Of a DNA stretch of 64,000 bases, positions 8,847-17,839 are shown one piece after another. Position numbers and translations under genes: made by a program. The stretch lies in the NCBI RefSeq assembly GCF_039543645.1, contig NZ_BAABKD010000002.1, forward strand, positions 310,001 to 374,000, read 5' to 3'. The notes under the pieces are model-generated. The model was not told the origin of the DNA. It ran no database searches and worked only from the letters and a program-made list of their open reading frames with translations. Origin of the DNA: Paenalcaligenes hermetiae. Its GTDB lineage: Bacteria > Pseudomonadota > Gammaproteobacteria > Burkholderiales > Burkholderiaceae_B. Within the stretch, counting starts at the first letter, position 1; every line of letters starts with the position of its first letter.

Positions 8847-8925
8847 TGTTGTGCTTTAATGCGCCCGTAGTAACCCATTTTACTGCAAGCGCGGAAGCCG
8901 ATTTAGACTCTAAAGGGGTATAACC

Positions 8926-9162
8926 ATGGCACGCGTATGCCGAGTTACCGGAAAACGCCCAATGGTGGGCAACAATGTTTCTCACGCAAACAACAAAACC
9001 AAACGTCGTTTTTTGCCTAATCTACAATCTCGTCGTTTCTGGGTAGAAAGCGAAAACCGCTGGGTACGTCTACGTGTATCCACCCAGGCTTTGCGTCTCA
9101 TCGACAAAAATGGCATTGATGCTGTTTTAGCCGATATGCGCGCTCGCGGCGAACGCGTTTAA
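8926..9162 (+). CDS. rpmB: Ribosomal protein L28 (bL28)
   Basis: The 78-residue basic protein starts MARVCRVTGKRPMVGNNVSH, the family signature, and contains the conserved KRRFLPNLQ and RFWVESENRWVRLRVS stretches. It is a large-subunit protein near the E site. It is followed 42 bp later by rpmG, the usual rpmBG pair, and is preceded by a GGGGTATAACC ribosome-binding region. Confidence 0.98.
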   Translation: MARVCRVTGKRPMVGNNVSHANNKTKRRFLPNLQSRRFWVESENRWVRLRVSTQALRLIDKNGIDAVLADMRARGERV

Positions 9163-9204
9163 TCGCTCGCTTATTTCTCACAGCTACTTAAAAGGATTTA
9201 CATC

Positions 9205-9372
9205 ATGGCTAAAGGTATACGCGAGAAAATTAAACTCGAATCTTCCGCTGGTACTGGTCACTTCTACACCACGACTAAAAACAAGCGCAATACGCCCGAA
9301 AAAATGGTCATCAAAAAATTTGACCCTGTGGCACGCAAACACGTCGAGTACAAAGAAACTCGTTTACGTTAA
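9205..9372 (+). CDS. rpmG: Ribosomal protein L33 (bL33)
   Basis: A 55-residue protein begins MAKGIREKIKLESSAGTGHF and ends HVEYKETRLR. It has no zinc cysteines, so it is the zinc-free form of L33. AAGGA lies upstream of the ATG. It is cotranscribed with rpmB and followed by a strong terminator. Confidence 0.97.
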   Translation: MAKGIREKIKLESSAGTGHFYTTTKNKRNTPEKMVIKKFDPVARKHVEYKETRLR

Positions 9373-9403
9373 TCACTATTCACTTTAGTGTACTAACGCC
9401 ATA

Positions 9404-9428
9404 AAGCCCTGCTCACGCAGGGCTTTTT
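9404..9428 (+). terminator. Rho-independent terminator of rpmB-rpmG
   Basis: AAGCCCTG / CAGGGCTT with a 5-nt loop is followed by a T run. Confidence 0.9.
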
Positions 9429-9477
9429 TGTGGTCAGGAATTTGTTCCTACCTACTGGCGCAACTTTTTTTGCCCCG

Positions 9478-9483
9478 TATAAT
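9478..9483 (+). promoter_or_regulatory. Predicted -10 box of the leuS operon
   Basis: A perfect TATAAT lies about 47 bp before the leuS ATG. The -35 region is weak (CTGGCG at 17 bp spacing). Confidence 0.4.
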
Positions 9484-9529
9484 GTAAGGGTTATTCTTTA
9501 TTCATTCCTTATTTGGTCTCTCATATCTC

Positions 9530-12184
9530 ATGCAGGAAAGTTATCATCCACACGAAGTCGAACGTGCTGCCCAACAAAACTGGCAGGAACGTGATGCCTA
9601 CCGCGTAGTAGAAAACGCTACCAATCCGGACGGCAGCCTAAAACCCAAGTTTTACGCATGTTCTATGCTCCCCTATCCTAGCGGCAAGCTGCATATGGGT
9701 CACGTGCGTAACTACACCATTAACGACGTCATGGCACGTCAACTACGACTGCGTGGCTATAACGTTCTGATGCCCATGGGATGGGATGCTTTTGGCATGC
9801 CCGCAGAGAACGCGGCAATCAAATCACAGGTTCCCCCAGCAAAATGGACTTACGACAACATCGCCTACATGAAAAAACAAATGAATGCGATGGGGTTGGC
9901 TATCGACTGGTCGCGCGAAATGTGTGCCTGCGACCCAGACTACTACAAATGGAACCAGTGGCTATTTTTAAAAATGCTCGAGGCGGGGATTGCCTATCGT
10001 AAAACCCAAGTCGTTAACTGGGATCCTGTCGATCAAACCGTGCTGGCCAACGAACAGGTGATCGATGGACGCGGCTGGCGCTCTGGTGCTTTGGTCGAAA
10101 AACGCGAGATCCCTGGCTATTACTTAGCCATCACCAAATACGCCGACGAGCTTCTGGAGCATACGCAACAGCTCGACGGCTGGCCTGAGCGTGTGCGTAC
10201 CATGCAAGAAAACTGGATTGGCAAAAGCTTTGGGGTACGCTTTGCTTTTACACACACCATTCGCGACGACGCTGGTCAACTTATCCAAGACGGTCGCATG
10301 TATGTGTTCACCACCCGCGCTGACACCATCATGGGGGTTACCTTCTGCGCTGTCGCGCCCGAGCACCCAATCGCAACCCAAGCGGCTCAATCCAACCCTG
10401 AACTGGCTGCTTTCATTGAAAAATGCAAACTTGGCGGTCAAAGCGAAGCCGATATTGCTACTCGTGACAAAGAGGGGATGCCCACCGGCTTATTTGTCAC
10501 CCACCCCATCACCCAACAAGCAATTCCTGTTTGGGTCGGTAACTATGTACTCATGAGCTATGGCGATGGCGCTGTAATGGGTGTGCCTGCTCATGATGAG
10601 CGTGACTTTGCCTTTGCACTCAAATACCAGCTTCCTATACAGCAAGTCATTCAAGTCGGTGACCAGGTTTTCTCTGACACCAAATGGCAAGACTGGTATG
10701 CCGATAAAGACAACGGTGTAACCGTTAACTCCGGTGACTACTCTGGGCTAAGCAGCACAGAGGCCATCGACCGTATCGCCGACTACCTTAAGCAACAAGG
10801 CTTAGGCGAGAAAAAAACCACTTACCGCTTACGCGACTGGGGCATTTCCCGTCAACGCTACTGGGGTACACCTATCCCCATTATTCACTGCGAGGACTGC
10901 GGCCCTGTACCCGTTCCAGAAAAAGACCTACCTGTAGTCTTGCCTGAACACTTAATCCCAGATGGTAGCGGCAACCCACTTAATAAAGACGAAGACTTCT
11001 TGCGATGCCAGTGCCCCTCTTGCGGCAAAGACGCTCGCCGAGAAACCGACACCATGGATACTTTTGTCGATTCATCCTGGTATTTTATGCGTTATGCCTC
11101 CTCTAATAACAACGAGGCCATGGTCGATGCGCGTAACGAGTACTGGATGCCTATGGATCAGTACATTGGTGGGATTGAGCACGCGGTCTTACACCTGCTC
11201 TATGCTCGATTCTGGACCAAAGTCATGCGTGATCTTGGGTTAGTAAAGTTTGATGAGCCTTTTACCCGCTTACTTACTCAAGGTATGGTTCTAAACCATA
11301 TTTATACTCGTCGTACACCTCAAGGGGGTATTGAATACTTTGGTCCAGATCAAGTCGACAACATCTATGACGACAAGGGCAACATTATTGGCGCACGCCT
11401 AAAATCGGACGGCTCCGAAGTCAATTACGATGGCATCGGCACCATGTCCAAGTCAAAAAATAACGGTGTAGACCCCCAACATCTTATTGACGAGATGGGG
11501 GCCGATACCGCTCGATTGTTTATCATGTTTGCTAGCCCACCAGAGCAAACCCTAGAGTGGGCTGAGTCAGGCATTGATGGTGCAAATCGCTATTTACGCC
11601 GCTTATGGAATTTTGCTTATAAACACCAAGAGGCACTAAAGCAAGGCGCTGGCCAAGCCATACCCGCCGATCTAGATACTAAAGCCAAAGACCTACGCCG
11701 TGAAATTCACGCTATCCTAAAACAAGCGGATTACGACTACCAGCGTATTCAGTACAATACCGTTGTATCTGGGGCCATGAAAATGCTCAACACCCTAGAT
11801 CATGCCCAGCTTGAAGCCAACGCCGCCCATCATGCGACATTAGCGGAGTGCTTTTCAATCCTATTACGCGTACTGTACCCTGTAGTACCTCACATTACGT
11901 GGAAACTCTGGACCGATCTTGGCTATCATGAGCACTTTGGCGACTTGCTTGATGCGCCATGGCCAGAGGTCGACGAAGCTGCTTTGGTGGCCGATGAAAT
12001 CACGCTGACCCTACAGGTCAACGGCAAACTACGTGGCAGCCTGACCGTTCCCGCAGATGCCGACAAAACGGCCATTGAGCAAGCTGCGGTCGCTCATGAA
12101 GCCGCTCAGCGCTACCTCGAAGGCAAAGCGCCTAAACGTATTATTGTGGTTCCAGGCCGCCTCGTTAACATTGTTGTAGGGTAG
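9530..12184 (+). CDS. leuS: Leucine--tRNA ligase
   Basis: This class I aminoacyl-tRNA synthetase charges leucine onto tRNA-Leu. The HIGH motif appears as HMGH at residues 55-58 within PYPSGKLHMGHVRNY, and the KMSKS loop as MSKSK near residue 640. The CP1 editing domain with its TTRADTIMG motif lies around residues 260-270, and a cysteine-rich zinc insertion (CEDCGPV, CPSCGKD) follows. The length of 884 residues is standard. It opens a plus-strand operon with lptE and holA spaced by only a few bases. Confidence 0.99.
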   Translation: MQESYHPHEVERAAQQNWQERDAYRVVENATNPDGSLKPKFYACSMLPYPSGKLHMGHVRNYTINDVMARQLRLRGYNVLMPMGWDAFGMPAENAAIKSQVPPAKWTYDNIAYMKKQMNAMGLAIDWSREMCACDPDYYKWNQWLFLKMLEAGIAYRKTQVVNWDPVDQTVLANEQVIDGRGWRSGALVEKREIPGYYLAITKYADELLEHTQQLDGWPERVRTMQENWIGKSFGVRFAFTHTIRDDAGQLIQDGRMYVFTTRADTIMGVTFCAVAPEHPIATQAAQSNPELAAFIEKCKLGGQSEADIATRDKEGMPTGLFVTHPITQQAIPVWVGNYVLMSYGDGAVMGVPAHDERDFAFALKYQLPIQQVIQVGDQVFSDTKWQDWYADKDNGVTVNSGDYSGLSSTEAIDRIADYLKQQGLGEKKTTYRLRDWGISRQRYWGTPIPIIHCEDCGPVPVPEKDLPVVLPEHLIPDGSGNPLNKDEDFLRCQCPSCGKDARRETDTMDTFVDSSWYFMRYASSNNNEAMVDARNEYWMPMDQYIGGIEHAVLHLLYARFWTKVMRDLGLVKFDEPFTRLLTQGMVLNHIYTRRTPQGGIEYFGPDQVDNIYDDKGNIIGARLKSDGSEVNYDGIGTMSKSKNNGVDPQHLIDEMGADTARLFIMFASPPEQTLEWAESGIDGANRYLRRLWNFAYKHQEALKQGAGQAIPADLDTKAKDLRREIHAILKQADYDYQRIQYNTVVSGAMKMLNTLDHAQLEANAAHHATLAECFSILLRVLYPVVPHITWKLWTDLGYHEHFGDLLDAPWPEVDEAALVADEITLTLQVNGKLRGSLTVPADADKTAIEQAAVAHEAAQRYLEGKAPKRIIVVPGRLVNIVVG

Positions 12185-12190
12185 TCCATT

Positions 12191-12796
12191 ATGAACGCCA
12201 ACTCGACTTCTATCTCAGCTTTCGCACGCTTCGCACTTGTCTTGTTGGCGCTCAGCCTGCTGGTCAGCGCCTGTGGCTTCAAACTCAAACAAGCCCAAGC
12301 GCTGCCATTTCACTCTCTCTACACCAATATCGCGGAAAACTCGGCTTTTGGCGCGCAATTACGGCGTATGGTGTCAGCTAATTCACCACAACTACGCTGG
12401 ACTAACAGTCCAGAACAGGCCTCTGCCCAGCTTCTGGCAATCAATCAAAATCGCTATCAACGAGAGCTTTCCTTAGATCCTAACGGAAATGTGGAAAATT
12501 ACGAGCTCCTCTTATCCATCGAGTTCACTCTTATCGATCAAAACGGGCATGAGCTAATATCACCCACTACACTCACAGCGATTCGAGAAATTCCTAATAA
12601 TCCTAACGCCGTTCATGCCACTCGCATGGAAATTCAAAGCGTTTTTCAACATATGGAATTATCATTAGTAGAACAAATGATGCGACGCTTGAGTGCTGAC
12701 GAAGTCAAACATGCTTATATGCGTAGCCAGCAACAGGACTCCTTACCCTTGTTACCAGACGCTAACCCGCCCGCCTCAGCAACCTCTTTTGATTAA
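12191..12796 (+). CDS. lptE: LPS-assembly lipoprotein LptE
   Basis: This outer-membrane lipoprotein plugs the LptD barrel in lipopolysaccharide export. The signal peptide runs to the lipobox LVSAC with the lipidated cysteine at about residue 28, followed by GFKLKQA, the typical CGF start of the mature protein. Length (201 residues) and the conserved position between leuS and holA fit. It begins six bases after the leuS stop and ends six bases before holA. Confidence 0.93.
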   Translation: MNANSTSISAFARFALVLLALSLLVSACGFKLKQAQALPFHSLYTNIAENSAFGAQLRRMVSANSPQLRWTNSPEQASAQLLAINQNRYQRELSLDPNGNVENYELLLSIEFTLIDQNGHELISPTTLTAIREIPNNPNAVHATRMEIQSVFQHMELSLVEQMMRRLSADEVKHAYMRSQQQDSLPLLPDANPPASATSFD

Positions 12797-12802
12797 GCGA
12801 CT

Positions 12803-13807
12803 ATGTCTCGTGGCTCTGCGCTTCAACCTCTCAAACCCATTTATGTAGTAAGTGGTGACGAGATACTTCTTCATATTGAGCAGTGTGATGCCATTCGGGC
12901 TGCTGCTCAACAACAAGGCTACACCGAACGCCATCGCTATGTCATGGATGCGCGCAGCGACTGGGCTACCATTTTTGAAAATACTCAAGCACTCTCTTTA
13001 TTTGGTGATAAACGCTTTATCGATATTAGCCTTGCTACAGGCAAACCCGGTCGTACTGGTGCTGAAGCCATCGGACGCCTTTGCGAACAATCCCAAAGCG
13101 ATGACCAAGTCCTTTTGTTTCAGCTCCCACGTCTAGACCGAGCTACTCGTAATAGCAAATGGGTTAAGCAACTACAACAATACGCGCAATGGATTGAGGT
13201 GCCCTCCATCCATAAAAACCAACTACCGCAATGGCTCCAGCAACGCGCACAACAGCAAAAGCAATCTTTACATAAAGATGCACTGTATTGGCTCGCCGAC
13301 CAAGTGGAAGGCAATTTACTCGCCGCCCACCAAGAGCTCAAAAAAATGGAGCTCCTCTACCCTAGTGGTGAGCTCAGTCTCGAACAAGTACAGGCTGCCG
13401 TTTTAAACGTAGCTCGATATAATATCTTTGACCTGCGTGATGCCATGCTCGCAGGCCATGCAAAAAGAGCGCTCACCATTTTGCATGGTTTACGTGGCGA
13501 AGGCGAGGCCTTGCCCTTGATTTTATGGGCAATTGGTGACGAGATCCGCCTCCTTGCGGCTTTGGCCGCCTTACAACAAAGCGGGGCTAACCCCCAATCC
13601 TTTTTTAAACAAAATCGGATTTTTGGACAACGTGAGCAACAGCTGCGACAATGCGTACAACGCCTGCCCGCCTCTATTTGGCCAGCGGCGGTACGGCATG
13701 CTCACGATTTGGATCGACTTATTAAAGGTGTCCCTGCTCCCGGTCAAATTCAAGACCCCTGGGAAGAAGCCGCGCGCCTATGTTTACGTATTGCTCTGGC
13801 CGCTTAA
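12803..13807 (+). CDS. holA: DNA polymerase III subunit delta
   Basis: HolA is the clamp-loader subunit that opens the beta ring. The N-terminal AAA+-like fold starts with YVVSGDEILLHIEQCD; the delta motifs VEGNLLAAHQELKKMELLY and NIFDLRDAMLAG are clear. The length of 334 residues is normal. The gene order leuS-lptE-holA is conserved across Proteobacteria, and the next gene is proA after a 45-bp gap. Confidence 0.96.
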   Translation: MSRGSALQPLKPIYVVSGDEILLHIEQCDAIRAAAQQQGYTERHRYVMDARSDWATIFENTQALSLFGDKRFIDISLATGKPGRTGAEAIGRLCEQSQSDDQVLLFQLPRLDRATRNSKWVKQLQQYAQWIEVPSIHKNQLPQWLQQRAQQQKQSLHKDALYWLADQVEGNLLAAHQELKKMELLYPSGELSLEQVQAAVLNVARYNIFDLRDAMLAGHAKRALTILHGLRGEGEALPLILWAIGDEIRLLAALAALQQSGANPQSFFKQNRIFGQREQQLRQCVQRLPASIWPAAVRHAHDLDRLIKGVPAPGQIQDPWEEAARLCLRIALAA

Positions 13808-13852
13808 ACGCGCTACGGCGATTTTATTCGACTGATTTACTGGTGTACTGCT

Positions 13853-15133
13853 ATGACAGAACAAAACCTTGACGCTTTGGCCCAAGATATGCTGCGTATT
13901 GGCCAACAGGCACGCACCGCAGCCAAAACCATCCGTAATGCCTCGGATGCACAAAAATCAAAAGCCTTACTTGCTATGGCTGATTTAATCGAGGCGAATC
14001 GATCTCAACTACAAGCAGAGAATGCCAAAGATATCGAAGCCGCCGAAAAAAATGGTTTAGAGACCGCTCTTGTAGATAGGCTAAAACTGTCGGATCACGC
14101 TCTAAATACCATGGCAACGGGCTTACGCCAAATCGCCGCCATGCCTGATCCCGTTGGTTCCCTAGGCCCCACTATCAAACGTCCTAATGGCATGGATGTC
14201 GCTCAAATGCGGGTGCCTTTAGGGGTGATTGGTATTATTTATGAATCCCGCCCAAACGTGACGATTGACGCCGCTGCGCTCTGTCTAAAGTCTGGAAATG
14301 CCACCATTCTTCGCGGTGGTAGCGAGGCCTTTCATTCTAATCAAGCACTCGGGGCAATTATTCGTCAAGGCCTTATTGCAGCGGGGTTACCAGAGCATAC
14401 TGTACAAGTCATCGGCACAACCGATCGCGGTGCCGTAGGCCACTTAATTACAATGACCGACTATGTGGATGTGATTGTGCCGCGCGGGGGCAAAGGCCTT
14501 ATTGCACGCTTAAGCGCAGAAGCCAAAGTACCCCTCATCAAGCACCTCGATGGTAACTGCCATCTTTACATTGATAAAGATGCGCATGTAGAAAAAGCAC
14601 AGCGTATTGCGATCAATGCCAAAACCTATCGCTACGGTATTTGCGGCACCATGGAAACGCTCTTGGTACATAGCGAAATTGCACCAGCCGTATTGCCAGA
14701 TTTAGCCCAAGCCCTTCAAGATAAAGGGGTAGAGCTACGCGGCTGTGAAAAAACACAAGCGCTGGTTAGCGGCATTCTGCCTGCAACCGAAGCAGATTGG
14801 GAAACGGAATACTTGGCTCCCATCTTAGCTATACGCATTGTGAGCTCCATCGATCAGGCCATGGATCACATCGCTCAGTACAGTTCCGAACACACGGAAT
14901 CCATTGTGACCGAAAACCTAGAGGCTGCACGTCGCTTTCAACGCGAGGTCGACTCCAGCTCCGTTTATGTCAACCTACCCACTTGCTTTGCTGATGGTTT
15001 TGAATACGGTTTAGGCGCAGAAATCGGCATCTCTACCAACCGTTTGCATGCACGCGGCCCCGTCGGCCTTGAGGGGCTCACCACCCAAAAATGGGTGCTT
15101 ACAGGTAATGGTCAACTACGTGGACAAAACTAA
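13853..15133 (+). CDS. proA: Gamma-glutamyl phosphate reductase
   Basis: ProA makes glutamate-5-semialdehyde in proline synthesis. It belongs to the aldehyde dehydrogenase superfamily; the catalytic cysteine lies in YGICGTMETLL near residue 265 and the N-terminal half carries the YESRPNVTID motif. The C-terminal ending GLTTQKWVLTGNGQLRG is a family hallmark. The length of 426 residues is standard. Its stop overlaps the next gene's start by one base, so the two are coupled. Confidence 0.98.
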   Translation: MTEQNLDALAQDMLRIGQQARTAAKTIRNASDAQKSKALLAMADLIEANRSQLQAENAKDIEAAEKNGLETALVDRLKLSDHALNTMATGLRQIAAMPDPVGSLGPTIKRPNGMDVAQMRVPLGVIGIIYESRPNVTIDAAALCLKSGNATILRGGSEAFHSNQALGAIIRQGLIAAGLPEHTVQVIGTTDRGAVGHLITMTDYVDVIVPRGGKGLIARLSAEAKVPLIKHLDGNCHLYIDKDAHVEKAQRIAINAKTYRYGICGTMETLLVHSEIAPAVLPDLAQALQDKGVELRGCEKTQALVSGILPATEADWETEYLAPILAIRIVSSIDQAMDHIAQYSSEHTESIVTENLEAARRFQREVDSSSVYVNLPTCFADGFEYGLGAEIGISTNRLHARGPVGLEGLTTQKWVLTGNGQLRGQN

Positions 15134-15555
15134 TGGCATTTTTGTGGCTTAAAGCTCTACATATTCTACTCGTGACCGCTTGGTTTGCGGGGCTGTTCTA
15201 CTTGCCCCGCATCTATGTCAATATGGCACAACCACAGGATACGGCCACGATGCACGTGCTAACTGGTATGGCGCACCGCCTTTACCGTTTTATGCTGCCT
15301 TTAGCCATATTGACTATTCTCACTGGTTTTGGGCTGTATTTGTATTTTGGTATAGGTAAAGGCATGGGCTGGATCCATGCCAAAATCACACTTGTTGCTG
15401 GGCTTGCTCTTTATCACTGGTACTGTGGCCGCCTATTACAACGTTTTAAAGCAGGGGAAAATCAGCGCTCTCATGTGTATTACCGTTGGTTTAACGAAAT
15501 CCCCGTGCTTATGCTCTTTCTTGTCCTCATCCTTGTGGTTCTTAAACCTTTTTAA
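15133..15555 (+). CDS. HemJ/CopD-like small membrane protein
   Basis: A 140-residue protein with four predicted transmembrane helices. The motifs LKALHILLVTAWFAGLFYLP, WIHAKITLV and YRWFNEIPVL and the final VVLKPF match the HemJ (UPF0093) family, whose conserved His10 and lysine are needed for protoporphyrinogen IX oxidation. The broader annotation is CopD family. If truly HemJ it performs the penultimate step of haem synthesis at the inner membrane. Position between proA and the rRNA methylase gives no further hint. Confidence 0.75.
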   Translation: MAFLWLKALHILLVTAWFAGLFYLPRIYVNMAQPQDTATMHVLTGMAHRLYRFMLPLAILTILTGFGLYLYFGIGKGMGWIHAKITLVAGLALYHWYCGRLLQRFKAGENQRSHVYYRWFNEIPVLMLFLVLILVVLKPF

Positions 15556-15560
15556 TCCCT

Positions 15561-17003
15561 ATGACTTCCACCCCAAAAAAAACGCTCACGCTGAAAAAAA
15601 AACCACAGTCTAGTAATGAAGACCGGCGTGTGCGTTCCGGTGCTCGCGCACGGCAAGCACAGCAAATGCAGCGTTTACGCCAAGAAGACACCCCCACTAC
15701 ACCAGCCGCCCCTGCAGCCCAAACACCTCAGCGCTCTGCCCGAATTACCAAGCGGGCAAAGCCTCCTACCGGCTACGCACCAACGCGGCCAGCGCCTCCA
15801 GCGCCCCGCAAGCCCGTTCCAGTCCAAGGCCCTGAAATCCAAGCCCGCTTTAGTGCTGAGCGCCACGGACGTTTTCCTGTGTTTGCCCCCTGTCCGCAGG
15901 GCCTAGAGGAAGCCTTAGCGGTAGAGCTGCAAGCATTAGGCTTTGATCAAGTCAGCCAAGGACGAGCCGGCTGCCATTTCGTTGCTGACTGGCAGGATGT
16001 GTTACGCGCTAACCTCTATTCCCGACTGGCAACGCGTATTTTAGTGCAAATGAGCTATGCCAAAATTCAAAATGAAGATGAGCTTTACGAGCTTGCCTAC
16101 CAAACGCCTTGGGAAAACTGGTTTGGACCACAACACACTTTACGTGTTGATACCTCGGCCATACGTAGCCCCTTTCAAAGCCTACAATTTGCCAACCTAC
16201 GAGTAAAAGACGCGATTTGTGATCGCTTACGTGACCGCGAAGGAGCGCGTCCGGATATCGACACAGTCCGTCCCGATGCCAAAGTCCATGCGTTCTTAAA
16301 CGAAGACTCAGCCACTTTATACATTGATAGCAGTGGCGAATCCTTATTTAAACGTGGCTGGCGTCACCATAAAGGGGACGCTCCTTTGCGCGAAAACCTA
16401 GCGGCAGGTTTACTCGCTTTATCAGACTGGGACCCCAACGCCCCCCTGATTGATCCATTTTGCGGTAGCGGTACTATTCTTATCGAAGCCGCTTGGATTG
16501 CGCTTGGTGCGCCCCCCGGCATTTGGCGGCCCTTTCATTTTGAGCGCTTGCGCGACCACGATGCTAAAGCTTGGCAAGACCTGAAAGCCGAAGCACGCGC
16601 GAATATTGCTGCTGAAATCGAAATCCCATTAGTTGGCTGTGATATTAACCCTGCCGCCATCGAAGCAGCTCAAGCCAACTTGGCACGCGCTCATTTACAC
16701 CCCAACACCATCCGTTTTGAAACAGGCAATGCCTTAGCGATCCAACCCGTAGCGGCTCAAGGATGGATCGTTACCAACCCCCCCTATGGGGAACGCTTGG
16801 ATGAAACCGATACCGAATTCTGGGAACAATGGGCGACCCACTTAAAACGGAATTTTGCCGGCTGGAGCGTCAATCTCATTACCAGTGATCTCGATATTCC
16901 ATCTAAGCTACGCTTAAAACCCAATCGACGTTATCCACTGTATAACGGGCCACTAGACTGCCGTTTATTTACCTTCCAAATGGTGCCCGCCAGTAACCGA
17001 TAA
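15561..17003 (+). CDS. THUMP-domain class I SAM RNA methyltransferase (RlmL N-terminal-like)
   Basis: The core (from about residue 95) is a THUMP domain followed by a methyltransferase domain with SAM motif DPFCGSGTILIEAA and catalytic TNPPYGERL, the pattern of guanine-N2 rRNA methylases such as the first half of RlmKL. It lacks the second RlmK domain, as is common outside Gammaproteobacteria. The first 90 or so residues are a low-complexity, proline-, lysine- and arginine-rich tail that probably binds RNA or is disordered. The length is 480 residues. The likely target is 23S rRNA G2445, by homology only. Confidence 0.85.
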   Translation: MTSTPKKTLTLKKKPQSSNEDRRVRSGARARQAQQMQRLRQEDTPTTPAAPAAQTPQRSARITKRAKPPTGYAPTRPAPPAPRKPVPVQGPEIQARFSAERHGRFPVFAPCPQGLEEALAVELQALGFDQVSQGRAGCHFVADWQDVLRANLYSRLATRILVQMSYAKIQNEDELYELAYQTPWENWFGPQHTLRVDTSAIRSPFQSLQFANLRVKDAICDRLRDREGARPDIDTVRPDAKVHAFLNEDSATLYIDSSGESLFKRGWRHHKGDAPLRENLAAGLLALSDWDPNAPLIDPFCGSGTILIEAAWIALGAPPGIWRPFHFERLRDHDAKAWQDLKAEARANIAAEIEIPLVGCDINPAAIEAAQANLARAHLHPNTIRFETGNALAIQPVAAQGWIVTNPPYGERLDETDTEFWEQWATHLKRNFAGWSVNLITSDLDIPSKLRLKPNRRYPLYNGPLDCRLFTFQMVPASNR

Positions 17004-17015
17004 GCCACACTCACA

Positions 17016-17056
17016 TTGAAATCACTAGGGTTAACCCTTATAATAGGGTTAACCCT
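17016..17056 (+). promoter_or_regulatory. Near-perfect promoter with two identical palindromic operators
   Basis: TTGAAA (17016-17021) and a perfect TATAAT (17039-17044) are spaced exactly 17 bp. The 12-bp palindrome AGGGTTAACCCT occurs twice, at 17027-17038 inside the spacer and at 17045-17056 just after the -10 box. A dimeric repressor at either site would block RNA polymerase. No other copy of this palindrome was seen in the window. The cognate regulator is unknown. Confidence 0.8.
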
Positions 17057-17077
17057 AACTTCATTTGTGTAAAAATC

Positions 17078-17215
17078 ATGTTTTATCAGCAAACGCAGGA
17101 TCTACCTTTATCCGACGACCTTGAACGTCGCTTAATTCAACAGGCTTTAGAACAACAAAATCGTCTTCGTCCTCTACAAAGCCTAAAACGTCTCCTGCAA
17201 CGTTTATTCGCTTAA
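17078..17215 (+). CDS. 45-residue small protein of unknown function
   Basis: An ATG at 17078 opens a 45-codon frame starting MFYQQTQDLPLSDDLERR and ending LLQRLFA. It lies about 27 bp after the expected start site of a near-consensus promoter covered by two palindromic operators. The protein is predicted to be helical and amphipathic, acidic in the first third and rich in Leu, Gln and Arg in the rest; there is no signal peptide, cysteine or membrane segment. The ribosome binding site is poor. I do not recognise a family. Its regulated promoter is the main reason to believe it is expressed. Confidence 0.55.
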   Translation: MFYQQTQDLPLSDDLERRLIQQALEQQNRLRPLQSLKRLLQRLFA

Positions 17216-17298
17216 CACCTCTCCGTTTTAGGCTTCAGCGCCTAGGTTCTGCCGTCTCCTGTACCTAAAACATAGTGACTTCGATTATAATTCCCACT

Positions 17299-17817
17299 AT
17301 GTCTGCTGAAGCCTCTTTCTCTTTACCTACCCCATCCCGCTGGCGTCGCTTTTCGTGCATGATGTACGAGGGCGTTTTGCTTTTTGGCCTCATTTTTGGG
17401 GTATTACTGGTTTTTGACTACCTAACTCAAAGCCGTCACGCCTTACATTTGCGTGCCGCAAGGCAAGTCATTTTATTTATGGCCATCGGCCTGTATTTTC
17501 TATTGGCATGGCGACGCACAGGCCAAACCTTGCCCATGAAAACATGGCATTTACGTTTACAAATGCCTGATGGCACCAAGCCAAGCTGGTTCCAAGCGCT
17601 CTATCGTTATGTGCTTATGTGGATCCTGCCACTGCTTTTCGCTTTGGCAGTCAAAATTATGGCGGCTTATACCGGTTACTATTCCACCAATCTTCTTATC
17701 GTCTTTGCCCCGTTCACTATTTTTATTTGGACATGGTTCGATAAAGACCAGCAATTTTTACATGATCGTATCGCGGGCACTCGAATTGTAGATATTCGTC
17801 CCCATCTACAACCATAA
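17299..17817 (+). CDS. RDD family membrane protein
   Basis: This 172-residue protein has an N-terminal RDD-like region (RRFSCMMYEGVLLFGLIFGV), three to four hydrophobic segments, and a C-terminal FDKDQQFLHDRIAGTRIVD that matches the end of the family (WHDRxAGTRVV). RDD proteins are small inner-membrane proteins of mostly unknown role. I chose the ATG at 17299 over a GTG at 17275; a perfect TATAAT at 17286-17291 lies only 8 bp upstream of it, so the transcript may be leaderless if that box is used. Confidence 0.85.
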   Translation: MSAEASFSLPTPSRWRRFSCMMYEGVLLFGLIFGVLLVFDYLTQSRHALHLRAARQVILFMAIGLYFLLAWRRTGQTLPMKTWHLRLQMPDGTKPSWFQALYRYVLMWILPLLFALAVKIMAAYTGYYSTNLLIVFAPFTIFIWTWFDKDQQFLHDRIAGTRIVDIRPHLQP

Positions 17818-17839
17818 CCCGCATTTTTCTTTCAAAACT

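Noticed and set aside
17181..17233. Inverted repeat GCCTAAAACG / CGTTTTAGGC as a terminator of the 45-codon ORF
   Set aside because: The loop is 33 nt, one arm lies inside the coding region and no T run follows, so it is not a convincing terminator.
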